This document shows, one piece after another, positions 1-9,095 of a stretch of 32,468 nt of DNA. Made by a program: the position numbers and the translations under genes. Positions within the stretch are counted from its first letter, which is position 1. Each line of letters starts with the position of its first letter. Source of the DNA: Bacteroidaceae bacterium (GTDB lineage: Bacteria > Bacteroidota > Bacteroidia > Bacteroidales > Bacteroidaceae); NCBI GenBank assembly GCA_024682395.1, contig JAIKZH010000057.1:1-32468 (forward strand), read 5' to 3'. Below the pieces are notes generated by a model that ran no database searches, was not told the DNA's origin, and saw only the letters and a program-made list of their open reading frames with translations.

Positions 1-829
1 TATTCAATTGCCATACGGATACAAACTTACAGATAGAAGAATATATATATATGATTATGAGAATCATGAAGAAACACTTGCCTTTGATTTCTGTCTTGAT
101 GTAGGCGACCATTTCACTACTTTTAACGGAATGGAATGGGTCGTTGAATCAGCTAAGGATACTCTTGTAAATATTTCACATTGCGGATTAGGCGAGAGTG
201 TTTCAAAGAAACTTTTGACAGTTAAATCGCTTGATGGCACACTTACAGACCAATGGCTTGAGGATTTCGGATCGTTTACCAATCATTTCATGATTAACAG
301 TCTTGATAATGTGAAATATTCTCATACATTATGGATGGAGTATGATTTTGGGGAATATCTTGCACGTGAAATCAATGCCGATCCGATTTATGCCCATGAT
401 TCTGGTTGGATGGACGGACATCATAATCCCGATGCAAAAGAAACAGATGTACGCACTAATTGTTATTTTGAAAACGGGCAGGTCGTGTTTGAATGTATTC
501 AAAGGTCGTGGCCTCATCGTGATTACTCATGTTTTTATCGAGATGGAGATGATATTTACAGGGTGTATTGGGTAAATTTAGATCCACTGGTTGACGGAGG
601 AACTTCAACACTTTTAAAAGATGTTGCTACTTTCAAGGGACTTCCAGCTCCTACGAGTGGTAAATATAAAGTCCATGTAGGGGATGATGTGTATTCTACT
701 GTCATAAACAACGTTAGAATATCTTCACAATCAGAAGGCAAAATGTTTGACCTTCAGGGTCGAAAACTATCGTCAGAGCCATCACAAGGATTGTATATCA
801 AAGATGGACAGAAAGTGTATAAGAAATAA
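1..829 (+). CDS. Secreted or surface protein, 3' part only (5' end outside window)
   Basis: The reading frame is open to the left edge, and the first possible start inside the window is only a TTG at position 8, so I treat this as the C-terminal part of a longer gene. About 275 residues are visible. The body is rich in aromatic and acidic residues with no motif I recognise. The last 35 residues (MFDLQGRKL then GLYIKDGQKVYKK) match the short C-terminal tail common on extracellular Prevotella and Bacteroides proteins, which resembles type IX secretion sorting tails. I infer an exported protein of unknown function. The gene is followed at 51 bp by a small secreted-protein gene on the same strand. 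No promoter is seen between the two, so they may be co-transcribed. Confidence 0.75.
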   Translation, partial: IQLPYGYKLTDRRIYIYDYENHEETLAFDFCLDVGDHFTTFNGMEWVVESAKDTLVNISHCGLGESVSKKLLTVKSLDGTLTDQWLEDFGSFTNHFMINSLDNVKYSHTLWMEYDFGEYLAREINADPIYAHDSGWMDGHHNPDAKETDVRTNCYFENGQVVFECIQRSWPHRDYSCFYRDGDDIYRVYWVNLDPLVDGGTSTLLKDVATFKGLPAPTSGKYKVHVGDDVYSTVINNVRISSQSEGKMFDLQGRKLSSEPSQGLYIKDGQKVYKK

Positions 830-879
830 TACTAAAACGAATAATATATAATATTTTTAAATCTACATGTTACAGGCAA

Positions 880-1128
880 ATGAAAAAAGTTCTTTCAATT
901 CTTGCAGTTTTTGCTTTTGTAGCAAATAATGCAAATGCACAATGTTCAGTCTATTCAAATGGTAATGTAGAAAGTGCTACATCGAGTATCTCTGCGTCAA
1001 CCTTATCAGTGAGAGATAATACAGGATATGATGTTTCAATTAATGGAACATCACAGGGCTTATATGCAATGTCCAAGGATCATTTTATTAGCCGTCTATG
1101 GCCAAGACGTCCTAGAAAAAAGAAATAG
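880..1128 (+). CDS. Small secreted protein with basic C-terminus, unknown function
   Basis: An 82-residue ORF. Residues 1-20 form a clear signal peptide: two lysines, a hydrophobic core (VLSILAVFAFVA) and a cleavage site after ANA. The mature part is about 62 residues, Ser/Thr/Asn-rich with one cysteine (residue 22), and ends in a strongly basic segment, RLWPRRPRKKK. No family is recognised. The gene lies between the secreted-protein gene ending at 829 and a terminator at 1208-1250. The single Cys right after the signal peptide is preceded by Gln rather than sitting in a normal lipobox, so I do not call it a lipoprotein. The signal peptide makes a real gene likely; the function is unknown. 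Confidence 0.6.
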   Translation: MKKVLSILAVFAFVANNANAQCSVYSNGNVESATSSISASTLSVRDNTGYDVSINGTSQGLYAMSKDHFISRLWPRRPRKKK

Positions 1129-1207
1129 CAGTTCCGCAGAATCTAATTTGGAACAATAGGAAATGCTTTTTAGGTTACTTGACAGTTAGAATCAATAACA
1201 ACTAAAA

Positions 1208-1257
1208 AAGGTGTATCTACATGGTCGATTACGACTCTGAGATACACCTTATTTTTA
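1208..1257. terminator. Two-way terminator between the small secreted gene and ftsZ
   Basis: A perfect 11-bp inverted repeat (AAGGTGTATCT at 1208-1218, AGATACACCTT at 1240-1250) carries a smaller GTCG/CGAC stem (1224-1227/1232-1235) in its loop. On the plus strand ATTTTTAT follows. On the minus strand the stem is followed by a run of six T (complement of 1204-1209, partly in the stem). It lies between two convergent genes and can end both transcripts. Confidence 0.8.
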
Positions 1258-1270
1258 TATGATGTTTTAT

Positions 1271-2569
1271 TTAGAATGCAAATGGTGAGGATTGTTGATG
1301 TACAGCAAATGAACGTTCATCAATAAGGCGTATGTCGTCACGTCTGCGGCGGTATGTAGGTGATGACTCAACCATACTGATTACATCGTCGTTGTCTAAA
1401 TCCTCATCCTTGAATATGTAAGCAAAGGTTGGACGGTGTTTAAGTCCTCCATCACCTTCGTTTCCATATATCTTGATGCGTCGTCTTTCGTTTTCTATTT
1501 CTTTAGCAGAGAGTTCTACCTGACGTTGGCGTTCTTCTTCAGTCTGTTTCTTGATTCTTGCATCCATATCCTCGGAGTTGATATCCTGAACCCCGAATCC
1601 TGTAGCAAGAATTGTAACCTTAACCTTGTCTCCAAGACTAGGGTCGATACTAAGTCCCCATTTAGTTTCAACGATGTCGCTTGTTTTCATCTTATCCATG
1701 AATTCATGGATTTCGTTCATTTCTTCCATCATGAGACTTTGTGACTCTTTGTTTTCGTCTCCGCAGAATGAGATGTGAAGAAGCAACTTCTTTGAGTTGT
1801 AAACATCATTGTTGTTGAGTAAAGGAGAATGCAGAGCATCTTCAATTGCTTTTGTGATACGGTAATCTCCACTACCGTAACCACTACTCATGATAGCAAC
1901 ACCACCATTTGTAAGAACGGTTTTTACGTCCTTAAAGTCGAGGTTGATTATACCATGCATTGTTATGATTTCAGCGATACTTCGTGCCGCATTGCATAAT
2001 GTGTCATCTGCCTTAGCGAACGCATTCATTACAGATAGTTCTGGATAGATTTCGCGAAGACGTTCGTTGTTTATGACGAGTAGGGCATCAACATTCTTGC
2101 TCATCTCTTCTACACCGTCAAGGGCTTGGTCGATTTTCTTGTTACCCTCCCATCTGAATGGGATAGTAACGATACCGACAGTAAGTATATCTAATTCTTT
2201 TGCAACTTTTGCTATTACAGGGGCTGCACCAGTACCGGTTCCTCCTCCCATGCCGGCTGTGATGAATACCATCTTAGTACCATCGTTAAGCATGGATTTT
2301 ATTTCGTTGATAGATTCCTCGGCAGCTTGTTTACCTGCTTCTGGCTTGTTCCCAGCACCAAGTCCGTCTTTTCCTAATTGTAATTTATTAGGAACTTGGG
2401 AATCACCAAGGGCTTTTCCGTCGGTGTTGCAAACAACAAATGCAACATCGTGGATTCCTTTGTTATACATACTGTTTACAGCGTTACAACCACCACCACC
2501 AACACCGATAACCTTGATAATGTTGGTTTTTACAGAGGCGAATGTGCAAATATCTTCTACGTTTAGCAT
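1271..2569 (-). CDS. ftsZ: Cell division GTPase FtsZ
   Basis: The tubulin-like GTPase that polymerises into the Z-ring at midcell and recruits the divisome. Its 432 residues are normal for Bacteroidetes. Visible motifs are the N-terminal nucleotide loop GVGGGGCNAVN (22-32), the tubulin signature GMGGGTGTGAAP (106-117), and the catalytic T7 loop NLDFKD (209-214). The globular core ends near residue 340 and is followed by a charged linker. A VESSPTYRRRR segment looks like the usual C-terminal FtsA-binding peptide, but here about 20 more residues follow it. It is the last gene of the dcw operon, 32 bp after ftsA, with a terminator just downstream. The start at 2569 gives a short N-terminal tail before the conserved IIKVIGVG strand. 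Confidence 0.97.
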   Translation of the reverse strand: MLNVEDICTFASVKTNIIKVIGVGGGGCNAVNSMYNKGIHDVAFVVCNTDGKALGDSQVPNKLQLGKDGLGAGNKPEAGKQAAEESINEIKSMLNDGTKMVFITAGMGGGTGTGAAPVIAKVAKELDILTVGIVTIPFRWEGNKKIDQALDGVEEMSKNVDALLVINNERLREIYPELSVMNAFAKADDTLCNAARSIAEIITMHGIINLDFKDVKTVLTNGGVAIMSSGYGSGDYRITKAIEDALHSPLLNNNDVYNSKKLLLHISFCGDENKESQSLMMEEMNEIHEFMDKMKTSDIVETKWGLSIDPSLGDKVKVTILATGFGVQDINSEDMDARIKKQTEEERQRQVELSAKEIENERRRIKIYGNEGDGGLKHRPTFAYIFKDEDLDNDDVISMVESSPTYRRRRDDIRLIDERSFAVHQQSSPFAF

Positions 2570-2601
2570 ATTAAAATATTTTTGTATGAAGATTAGTACT
2601 T

Positions 2602-4230
2602 TTATTCATTATTAAGAAGGTCGTTGAAGAACCCTGATATTTTGCCGAACAGACTGTTCTTCTTTTCTGCATCGGCAGAGAGTTCTTGAAGTTGCAAGCG
2701 TGTAGCCTCAAGTTTTGAGATAAGATCCTCAGCTTCACGTATAACCTGTCTGTACTTGTCTTTTCCAGATAATATAAGCATGTTTTTCTGGAAATCGTCT
2801 TCGCTTAATACCTCATCACTATTAGCGATAAGATCTTTAGCAGTGTTCCAATGTCTTTTTATTGTTGGATCTTCCTCAATGTCTTTCTGACAATGCTGCA
2901 TCTTGATTATCAATTCTCTCAGATAATTCTTTCTATCTTCAATGTTTGATACTGCAGTATCTTCTTCTTTTTGATTCTCGGCAGCTGCTGCTTTGTTTGC
3001 TTCAATCTGTTTCTCGCGGTCTTGAATACCGAAGATGTCTGGATCTTTATATGCATCGTCTCCAACGCAGTTCTCGCTTCCTGACAGCAAGAGTGAGATG
3101 ATGGCAGTATTGGCAGGACTCTCTATGTTAAGATTAGTCAGTGTGCTGTTTTTAACAATAGGAGTGATGACCTTCTTGGCAATACGTACCTTATCAACAT
3201 TCAAAGCTTTTATACATGCTTTGTCTATATTCTTCATGTTAGCACCTCCACCAGCAAGAACCACACCACCGATTAGTTGTTCAGAGAAATCAGTCTTACC
3301 AAATTGTGCTTTCACGTTTTGCATGATTTCATTAAATCGTGCATAAATGATATGTCGGATATTTGGTGCTGAAATCTCCAGACCATCAATGGTTGTATAG
3401 ATTTCAGGATTATCTCCGTCGTAGTCGGCATCTTCGATTATAGCGTTGCCATATTTTTCAAGAAGTTCTTCGGCTTCGCTCTCTTGCATTTGTTCGGCAC
3501 ATAAGTCTTGTATTATGTTGTTTGTACCGAGAGGTATAGTCACAATTTGTCTTACTATATTGCTTTTCAGTAAGACTATAGTAGTTGTACCAGCTCCAAA
3601 ATCAATCATAGCACATCCTGAACGTTTTTCTGTGTCGCTCAAGATACTGTTTGCCATTTCGAATGCAGTGAGTTTGTAATCAGCAATATCAATACCTACA
3701 TTTTCGAATGTAGTGTTGACATTGAGTTTGAGTCGTCGGTTGGCAATTATATTAAGGAACTTACCTTCTATGTTTGTTCCCATAATACCAACAGGGTCGG
3801 TAACAGCCGCATTAGTATCTACAACGAAATCCTGTGTGAAGTATGCAATAAGTTCACAGTCGTCGAAAGAAATCTCATGACTTTCATCTGTGATGGAGTC
3901 GATATGAGATTGGTTAATATATGTCGGAGTTATCATATTGCGTCGTACAACGGTGTTGATGGAGCGTACAGACTGACCTCCAAGTCCAATGTAAACGCAT
4001 GATACGTTCATCTTTAGTGTAGATTCGATTTTAGAAATGACATTGCGTATGCTTTGTGTAGTCTTTTCAATGTTATAGACTATACCACGTTTTACGCAGT
4101 CTGTTGTCTTTTCTTCGGCGTACGCAATAATTTGCATAGTACCATCCTTCATTTTGCCGGCAATACCTGCAATTCTGGATGAGCCAAGTTCGATAGCTAC
4201 TATTATAACTTCTTTATTATTCTCGTTCAT
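2602..4230 (-). CDS. ftsA: Cell division protein FtsA
   Basis: Actin-like ATPase that anchors FtsZ to the inner membrane. The N-terminal phosphate-1 region is VAIELGSSRIAGIAG (about residues 11-25); phosphate-2 and adenosine motifs follow (IDFGAGTTTIVLL near 209-221; GGVVLAGGGANMKNI near 321-335). At 542 residues it is about 120 longer than proteobacterial FtsA. The extra part (about 400-525) is charged and predicted coiled-coil or helical, containing EANKAAAAENQKEED. The protein ends in an amphipathic helix, LFGKISGFFNDLLNNE, typical of the FtsA membrane-targeting sequence. It sits 12 bp after ftsQ and just before ftsZ, as in most dcw clusters. Confidence 0.95.
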   Translation of the reverse strand: MNENNKEVIIVAIELGSSRIAGIAGKMKDGTMQIIAYAEEKTTDCVKRGIVYNIEKTTQSIRNVISKIESTLKMNVSCVYIGLGGQSVRSINTVVRRNMITPTYINQSHIDSITDESHEISFDDCELIAYFTQDFVVDTNAAVTDPVGIMGTNIEGKFLNIIANRRLKLNVNTTFENVGIDIADYKLTAFEMANSILSDTEKRSGCAMIDFGAGTTTIVLLKSNIVRQIVTIPLGTNNIIQDLCAEQMQESEAEELLEKYGNAIIEDADYDGDNPEIYTTIDGLEISAPNIRHIIYARFNEIMQNVKAQFGKTDFSEQLIGGVVLAGGGANMKNIDKACIKALNVDKVRIAKKVITPIVKNSTLTNLNIESPANTAIISLLLSGSENCVGDDAYKDPDIFGIQDREKQIEANKAAAAENQKEEDTAVSNIEDRKNYLRELIIKMQHCQKDIEEDPTIKRHWNTAKDLIANSDEVLSEDDFQKNMLILSGKDKYRQVIREAEDLISKLEATRLQLQELSADAEKKNSLFGKISGFFNDLLNNE

Positions 4231-4242
4231 ATATTTGGACTG

Positions 4243-5004
4243 TTAATTTGATTTTTTACAGATAATTTGATTGTCGTACTCAAGGTTTATGGATGAGTAT
4301 TTGTTCCATCCGATGGAAGTAATCGCCTTTTTGTAGAAGATACTAAGGCGTTCAAGTTTCTTCTGGAAATTATTAATAGAACCCAGATGTATCTTTTGTT
4401 GTCCCACACGTGGCACAAGATCGATGGAGTATCTTTTCTCGTGGTTGATACTTACATATATTTGTTCAATCTGGTTGTTCCAGAACGGATTTTCAGCGAG
4501 ATACGAACCTAACAACGCAAGACAACTGGATGCATATTTCTGACTGATACATCCTGTTGCAACTGGCAGGTTTATCGGATAATCGGTATTTCTGATAATC
4601 TCCCCATTTGCATCAATATAGTATCCGTCTTGATTGTCGGGTAGGATATATAATACAGGGGTACGTTGATGTATATTTATTGTTACCTTTCCGTTAGCTG
4701 TCTTATAGCATTGAACATTATCAATAAATTGATCTTGTTTGAGTACTTGTTCTATTCTGCGGACATTAATGTCCTTTAATAACTCTCCTTTTATGTAGAT
4801 GTTATTATTGTGAAGCAGTTTCTCTACGCTTTCACGATTTATGAAATCAGCATTCTCGGCATCTTCAATATTTAGGACAAGGTCTTTGCATTTCTCTTCC
4901 TTGTCGCCATCCGACATGGCTGCCATGGCATACACTATATAGGCAACAATACCCAAAAAGAGTACTGCAACCAACGATAACTGTATGCTTTTGCTAAATT
5001 TCAT
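4243..5004 (-). CDS. ftsQ: Cell division protein FtsQ
   Basis: A bitopic divisome protein: a short cytoplasmic N-terminus, one membrane helix at about residues 8-30 (LSLVAVLFLGIVAYIVYAMA), then a periplasmic POTRA-like domain (about 47-115, FINRESVEKLLHNNNIYIKG to VTINIHQRTPVLYI) and a beta-rich FtsQ domain. Its 253 residues fit the family. Sequence identity in FtsQ is always low, so the call rests on topology, the POTRA pattern (INIHQRTPVLYI resembles the usual V.ERxPVA segment) and its fixed place between murC and ftsA. In other bacteria FtsQ links FtsL/FtsB with the septal synthase FtsWI; no ftsB gene is seen in this cluster. Confidence 0.9.
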   Translation of the reverse strand: MKFSKSIQLSLVAVLFLGIVAYIVYAMAAMSDGDKEEKCKDLVLNIEDAENADFINRESVEKLLHNNNIYIKGELLKDINVRRIEQVLKQDQFIDNVQCYKTANGKVTINIHQRTPVLYILPDNQDGYYIDANGEIIRNTDYPINLPVATGCISQKYASSCLALLGSYLAENPFWNNQIEQIYVSINHEKRYSIDLVPRVGQQKIHLGSINNFQKKLERLSIFYKKAITSIGWNKYSSINLEYDNQIICKKSN

Positions 5005-5013
5005 AATTGTATA

Positions 5014-6387
5014 TTATCTTTTCTTTAAGATCTCTGTAATTTGTGGTACAAAGTTTTCTATGTCGCCGGCACCAAGTGTAATCAACACATCGAAATCTCC
5101 ATGTTCCACATAGTCGAGAATCTGACTCTTATTTATGAGTTTTTTGTTTATGCCCGGACGAAGATTATCGTAAATCAGTTTACTTGTGACACCTTCTATA
5201 GGCAATTCTCTTGCAGGGTATATATCGCATAGAGCCACCTCGTCTAACAACGACAGGCTTTGTGCGAATTCCTTATAGAAATCACGAGTGCGAGTGTATA
5301 GGTGAGGTTGGAAAATAGCTGCTATTTTCTTGTCCTTGTAGATGTCACGAATACTTCTTACACTTTGTTCTATTTCTTTTGGATGGTGTGCATAGTCACT
5401 GAGATATGCTATCTTTTCATTCTTTACCTTGAAGTCGAAACGGCGGTCAACTCCGGCAAATGATTTCATACCTGCCTTTATACATTCGTCATCCACACCA
5501 TTGAGCCATGCAATTGCCATTGCAGCAATACCATTGTCAATATTGATACTTACAGGCACTCCAAGTTGTATGTCACATATCTTTGATTCTGGCGTTACGA
5601 AGTCGAAGACAATCTCGCCATTTCCGATTCTTATGTTTTCGGCGTGGAAATCACCCTCTTCACGTGAGTATTCATACACTCTTACTCCTTCTTGTACATC
5701 GGCTTTCATCTCAAGACCTTTATGTATGATAAGAGCACCACCTGGTTTAATCAATGTGGTATAGTGTCGGAATGATTCAAGATATGCTTCTTTAGTTCCG
5801 TAGATATCAAGGTGGTCAGGGTCGGTAGAAGTGATAACGCTCATGTATGGACGAAGATGATGGAATGAACGATCGAATTCGTCGGCTTCTATAACCACAA
5901 ACTCACTTGACTCAGATAAGATATAGTTTGTTCCGTAGTTCTTTGATATACCTCCAAGAAAGGCATTACAATCAAATTTTGATTGATGCATCAGATGTGC
6001 AGCCATAGTGGATGTGGTGGTTTTTCCGTGAGTTCCAGCCACGCATAATCCTTTGAGTTGGTTGGTTAATAATCCCAATACTTGTGCACGTTTCTGAATG
6101 TCGAATTTATTATCCTGAAAATATTTGAATTCTGATAAATCAGTAGGGATTGCCGGTGTATAAACGATTAATGTGGTTTGAGGGTCCTTGAAGCAGTCTT
6201 GAATCAAATTCACATCGTCCTCGAAATGTATCAGAGCTCCTTCTTCAATAAGTTTTGATGTAAGCTCAGATGGTGTCTTGTCGTATCCACCGACATTATA
6301 TCCTTTTTGCAGGAAATAGCGCAGAATGGCACTCATACCTATGCCTCCTGCACCTAAGAAATATACTGATTTTAATTTATTGTCCAC
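5014..6387 (-). CDS. murC: UDP-N-acetylmuramate--L-alanine ligase MurC
   Basis: Cytoplasmic ATP-dependent ligase that adds the first amino acid, L-alanine, to UDP-MurNAc. The N-terminal nucleotide-binding domain begins with YFLGAGGIGMSAI (9-21). The Mur-ligase P-loop is GTHGKTTTS (118-126). EADEFDRSFHHLRP (about 168-181) and STDPDHLDIYG are typical MurC central-domain motifs, and the C-terminal domain contains DYAHHPKEI. Length (457) is normal. It lies 9 bp upstream of ftsQ and 98 bp downstream of murG. The murB and ddl genes that follow murC in proteobacteria are absent, as is usual in Bacteroidetes. Confidence 0.97.
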   Translation of the reverse strand: MDNKLKSVYFLGAGGIGMSAILRYFLQKGYNVGGYDKTPSELTSKLIEEGALIHFEDDVNLIQDCFKDPQTTLIVYTPAIPTDLSEFKYFQDNKFDIQKRAQVLGLLTNQLKGLCVAGTHGKTTTSTMAAHLMHQSKFDCNAFLGGISKNYGTNYILSESSEFVVIEADEFDRSFHHLRPYMSVITSTDPDHLDIYGTKEAYLESFRHYTTLIKPGGALIIHKGLEMKADVQEGVRVYEYSREEGDFHAENIRIGNGEIVFDFVTPESKICDIQLGVPVSINIDNGIAAMAIAWLNGVDDECIKAGMKSFAGVDRRFDFKVKNEKIAYLSDYAHHPKEIEQSVRSIRDIYKDKKIAAIFQPHLYTRTRDFYKEFAQSLSLLDEVALCDIYPARELPIEGVTSKLIYDNLRPGINKKLINKSQILDYVEHGDFDVLITLGAGDIENFVPQITEILKKR

Positions 6388-6485
6388 GTTCTTTGATTTT
6401 TAGTTCATGATGTTTTAAGTAAGCATCATGTTGTATTTTATGGCATTTGCTGTAATCACAGTTTATGCCTCCGTTTATTTAGTTT

Positions 6486-7592
6486 TTAGAATCCAGCAAG
6501 TTTTATCACCTCTTTAGCTATAATATTTGCAGAATCTGGCAATGCCAATTTCTTAATGTTATGACTAAGTGATGATAGTTTGCATTCGTTGTTGACTGTC
6601 TCAATGGCGAGATTAATCAATGTGTCCTTAGCATCGATATCGCGAACGAACAATGCAGCCTCTTTGGTTGACAACGCCATCGCATTTTTTGTTTGGTGGT
6701 CTTCTGCTACATTTGGTGAAGGTACCAATATGCAAGGTTTGCCTAACAAACATAATTCACTGATGCTACTTGCTCCTGCACGTGATATAACGAGATCTGC
6801 AGCTGCATATGCTTCGTCCATATTCTTTATGAAGTCGGTAACTATCATGTTTGGTACGGCTTCGTTTGCAGACAACACCTCTTGGATTTGTTTGCTGTAA
6901 TATTTACCGGTTTGCCAGATGAATTGAATTTCGCTGTTGCGTATTTCATCCAAATGGCTCAACACACTTTCGTTAAGAGTTCTTGCTCCTAAACTACCTC
7001 CAATCATAAGTATTGTTGGACGTTGTGGGTCGAGACCGAATGACTTGATTGCAGAATCGTGTGTGATTGAGTTTTGTAGTAATGACTGGCGTACAGGATT
7101 ACCTGTCATCAGTATCTTTTCTTTTGGGAAGAATCTTTCCATTCCTTCGTATGCCACACAGATTCTTTTTGCAGTCTTAGCTAAGAGTTTGTTTGTAACT
7201 CCCGCATAAGAGTTTTGCTCTTGAATCAAGGTTGGAATGCCCATCTTTGCTGCCATCTTCAGTGTAGGACCGCTTGCGTATCCTCCAACTCCCACAACTG
7301 CATGTGGTTTGAAAGAACGTATTATTTGTTTAGCCATACGTTGGCTTTTCAGAATCTTGAAAAGTACCTTTATGTTTGCAAAAGGATTTTTTCTGTTGAA
7401 GCCAGCGATAGGGAGCCCTTTTATAGGGTAACCTGCATCGGGCACACGTTGCATTTCCATTCTTCCTTCTGCTCCTACAAATAAGATGTTAGCATCAGGG
7501 TGTAATTCCTTGATGGCATTCGCAATTGAAATAGCAGGGAATATATGCCCTCCTGTTCCACCACCGCTTATTATGATTCTGATTTGTTCCAT
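6486..7592 (-). CDS. murG: UDP-GlcNAc:undecaprenyl-PP-MurNAc-pentapeptide transferase MurG
   Basis: Inner-face membrane-associated GT28 glycosyltransferase that turns lipid I into lipid II. The hallmark glycine-rich loop GGGTGGHIFPAI is at residues 10-21. A second glycine motif (MIGGSLGARTLNE) and the UDP-sugar site SRAGASSISELCLLGKPCILVPSP in the C-terminal half include the conserved Glu, and HQTKNAMAL follows. Length (368) is typical. It lies between ftsW and murC. The 98 bp after its stop hold only a weak 7-bp inverted repeat (CATGATG 6406-6412, CATCATG 6424-6430) without a T-run. Confidence 0.97.
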   Translation of the reverse strand: MEQIRIIISGGGTGGHIFPAISIANAIKELHPDANILFVGAEGRMEMQRVPDAGYPIKGLPIAGFNRKNPFANIKVLFKILKSQRMAKQIIRSFKPHAVVGVGGYASGPTLKMAAKMGIPTLIQEQNSYAGVTNKLLAKTAKRICVAYEGMERFFPKEKILMTGNPVRQSLLQNSITHDSAIKSFGLDPQRPTILMIGGSLGARTLNESVLSHLDEIRNSEIQFIWQTGKYYSKQIQEVLSANEAVPNMIVTDFIKNMDEAYAAADLVISRAGASSISELCLLGKPCILVPSPNVAEDHQTKNAMALSTKEAALFVRDIDAKDTLINLAIETVNNECKLSSLSHNIKKLALPDSANIIAKEVIKLAGF

Positions 7593-7695
7593 ATTTGTGC
7601 AAATTTACAATATTTATTGATATCTTGCAAGTTGTTTGTCTTTTTTCTTTGTCGAATGTTCTGCATTTTTTATAGCATGACATCCTTCGAAATTC

Positions 7696-8988
7696 TCAAT
7701 CCATTCCTGTTGTACTGTAATACTCATTTGTTTCTCCGTTGCTTATTGCTTCGGCTGGTTCTTCCTTGGTCTCGCTTACTTTTTCTGCATAGCGACTAAT
7801 GCTGAGGATTATACCGAAATAACAACATGTGATGAGTATTGATGTACCTCCCTTACTGATAAGAGGAAGTGGCTGACCGGTTACAGGGAAAAGACCTACG
7901 GCAACTCCCATATTTATCATGGCTTGTAGCACCATGATCGTGGTTATTCCCATGACTAAAAACGCAGGGAAGAATCTATCGCATTTCTGGGCAATCTTGC
8001 TCGCTCGGATAAGTAGGATTAAGTAAAGGAATATCACAAAGATTCCACCACCAATACCTAATTCCTCGATAATGATTGAATAGATGAAGTCTGATTCAGC
8101 ATGTGAAAGGAAGTCTCTCTGTATTGAGTTACCTGGACCTAATCCTATTATGTTTGAGTTGGCAATTGCTATATTTGCGTTATCAACCTGCCAGTTGTCT
8201 TCAATGCTATATTTTTTGTTTTTGTTACTTTCCTCACCGATATTGAGTTTGTTCTCTATACGGTGTTTCCATGTTAACGGACGACCTCCTACTTTTGAGA
8301 GTATAGAGTCGGGGGTTATTAAGAGTAATGAAAGACTTACCGCAACGGCTACTCCGATAGCCAGCACACCCTTTATCATGAGGTCGATAGGGATGTTGCC
8401 TATAAACATCATTATGAGTGCTACAGTGAACAGAATGGCTGCTGTAGAGAAGTTTTCTGTTACTATAAGCGCACATATGATAATGGTAAGGATGCTACAT
8501 ATCTTGAATGGTAGCGCATGTCCTCCCTTCGTGGCTGTAACTATTTGTTTTGTACCCTTACGTGTGGTTACTTGCTCTTTGTTTTGTGTCATTGACAATA
8601 CTGCTGCCAGCGACATAATCAAAGCACCTTTAGCAATCTCTGATGGCTGAAATGAGAATGTTCCCAGTTCAATCCATCTGCTACCTCCGTTGATGCTGCC
8701 TCCGAATATCAATACGTATAACAGCAGAAGGATGGCTACTGGATATGCTATGAATGGTACCAGTTTGAAATACTTGCAAGGTATGCGTGTGATAATCAAT
8801 ATTAAGATAAAACCCACAATCAAGAATCCTGCTTGTTTAAACATTGGATCCCAGTGATTACCTTGTTGATATGTTAAAGAACTTGATGCACTATAGATCT
8901 CAACTAATGAAATCATGCACAGAAAGAAGAATATCATCCATACGACTTTATCTCCTTTGAAAAGGTTATTGCTAATTGTCTTCAGCAT
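7696..8988 (-). CDS. ftsW: Septal peptidoglycan polymerase FtsW (SEDS family)
   Basis: Polytopic SEDS-family glycosyltransferase that polymerises lipid II during septation with FtsI. About ten hydrophobic segments are visible. SEDS landmarks include INGGSRWIELGTFSFQPSEIAK (about residues 97-118), AESDFIYSIIIEELG (about 302-316), and the C-terminal GLFPVTGQPLPLISKGGTS signature. Length 430 is normal. A long polar loop, KVGGRPLTWKHRIENKLNI and following, separates two membrane bundles. The C-terminus is a charged cytoplasmic tail. It lies between murD and murG; FtsW rather than RodA is chosen because of the dcw position. Confidence 0.95.
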   Translation of the reverse strand: MLKTISNNLFKGDKVVWMIFFFLCMISLVEIYSASSSLTYQQGNHWDPMFKQAGFLIVGFILILIITRIPCKYFKLVPFIAYPVAILLLLYVLIFGGSINGGSRWIELGTFSFQPSEIAKGALIMSLAAVLSMTQNKEQVTTRKGTKQIVTATKGGHALPFKICSILTIIICALIVTENFSTAAILFTVALIMMFIGNIPIDLMIKGVLAIGVAVAVSLSLLLITPDSILSKVGGRPLTWKHRIENKLNIGEESNKNKKYSIEDNWQVDNANIAIANSNIIGLGPGNSIQRDFLSHAESDFIYSIIIEELGIGGGIFVIFLYLILLIRASKIAQKCDRFFPAFLVMGITTIMVLQAMINMGVAVGLFPVTGQPLPLISKGGTSILITCCYFGIILSISRYAEKVSETKEEPAEAISNGETNEYYSTTGMD

Positions 8989-9095
8989 ATTAGTCTGTAG
9001 AGTTTAAAGGTTATTAAGTCTAATTATTCAAGTTCATAACTAAAGAGAGCAAAATTGCTTGAGTCTTCCAACATCAGAGTCTTGGCTGCTATTCC

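Noticed and set aside
2067..2615. Plus-strand ORF of 182 codons opposite ftsZ
   Set aside because: Fully antisense to conserved ftsZ coding sequence, with composition of a shadow frame and no motif or promoter.
6406..6430. 7-bp inverted repeat between murG and murC as a terminator
   Set aside because: AT-rich weak stem with no T-run on the minus strand, inside an operon that must be read through.
8084..8650. Plus-strand ORF of 188 codons opposite ftsW
   Set aside because: Antisense shadow of the ftsW gene; hydrophobic stretches mirror the membrane segments of FtsW.
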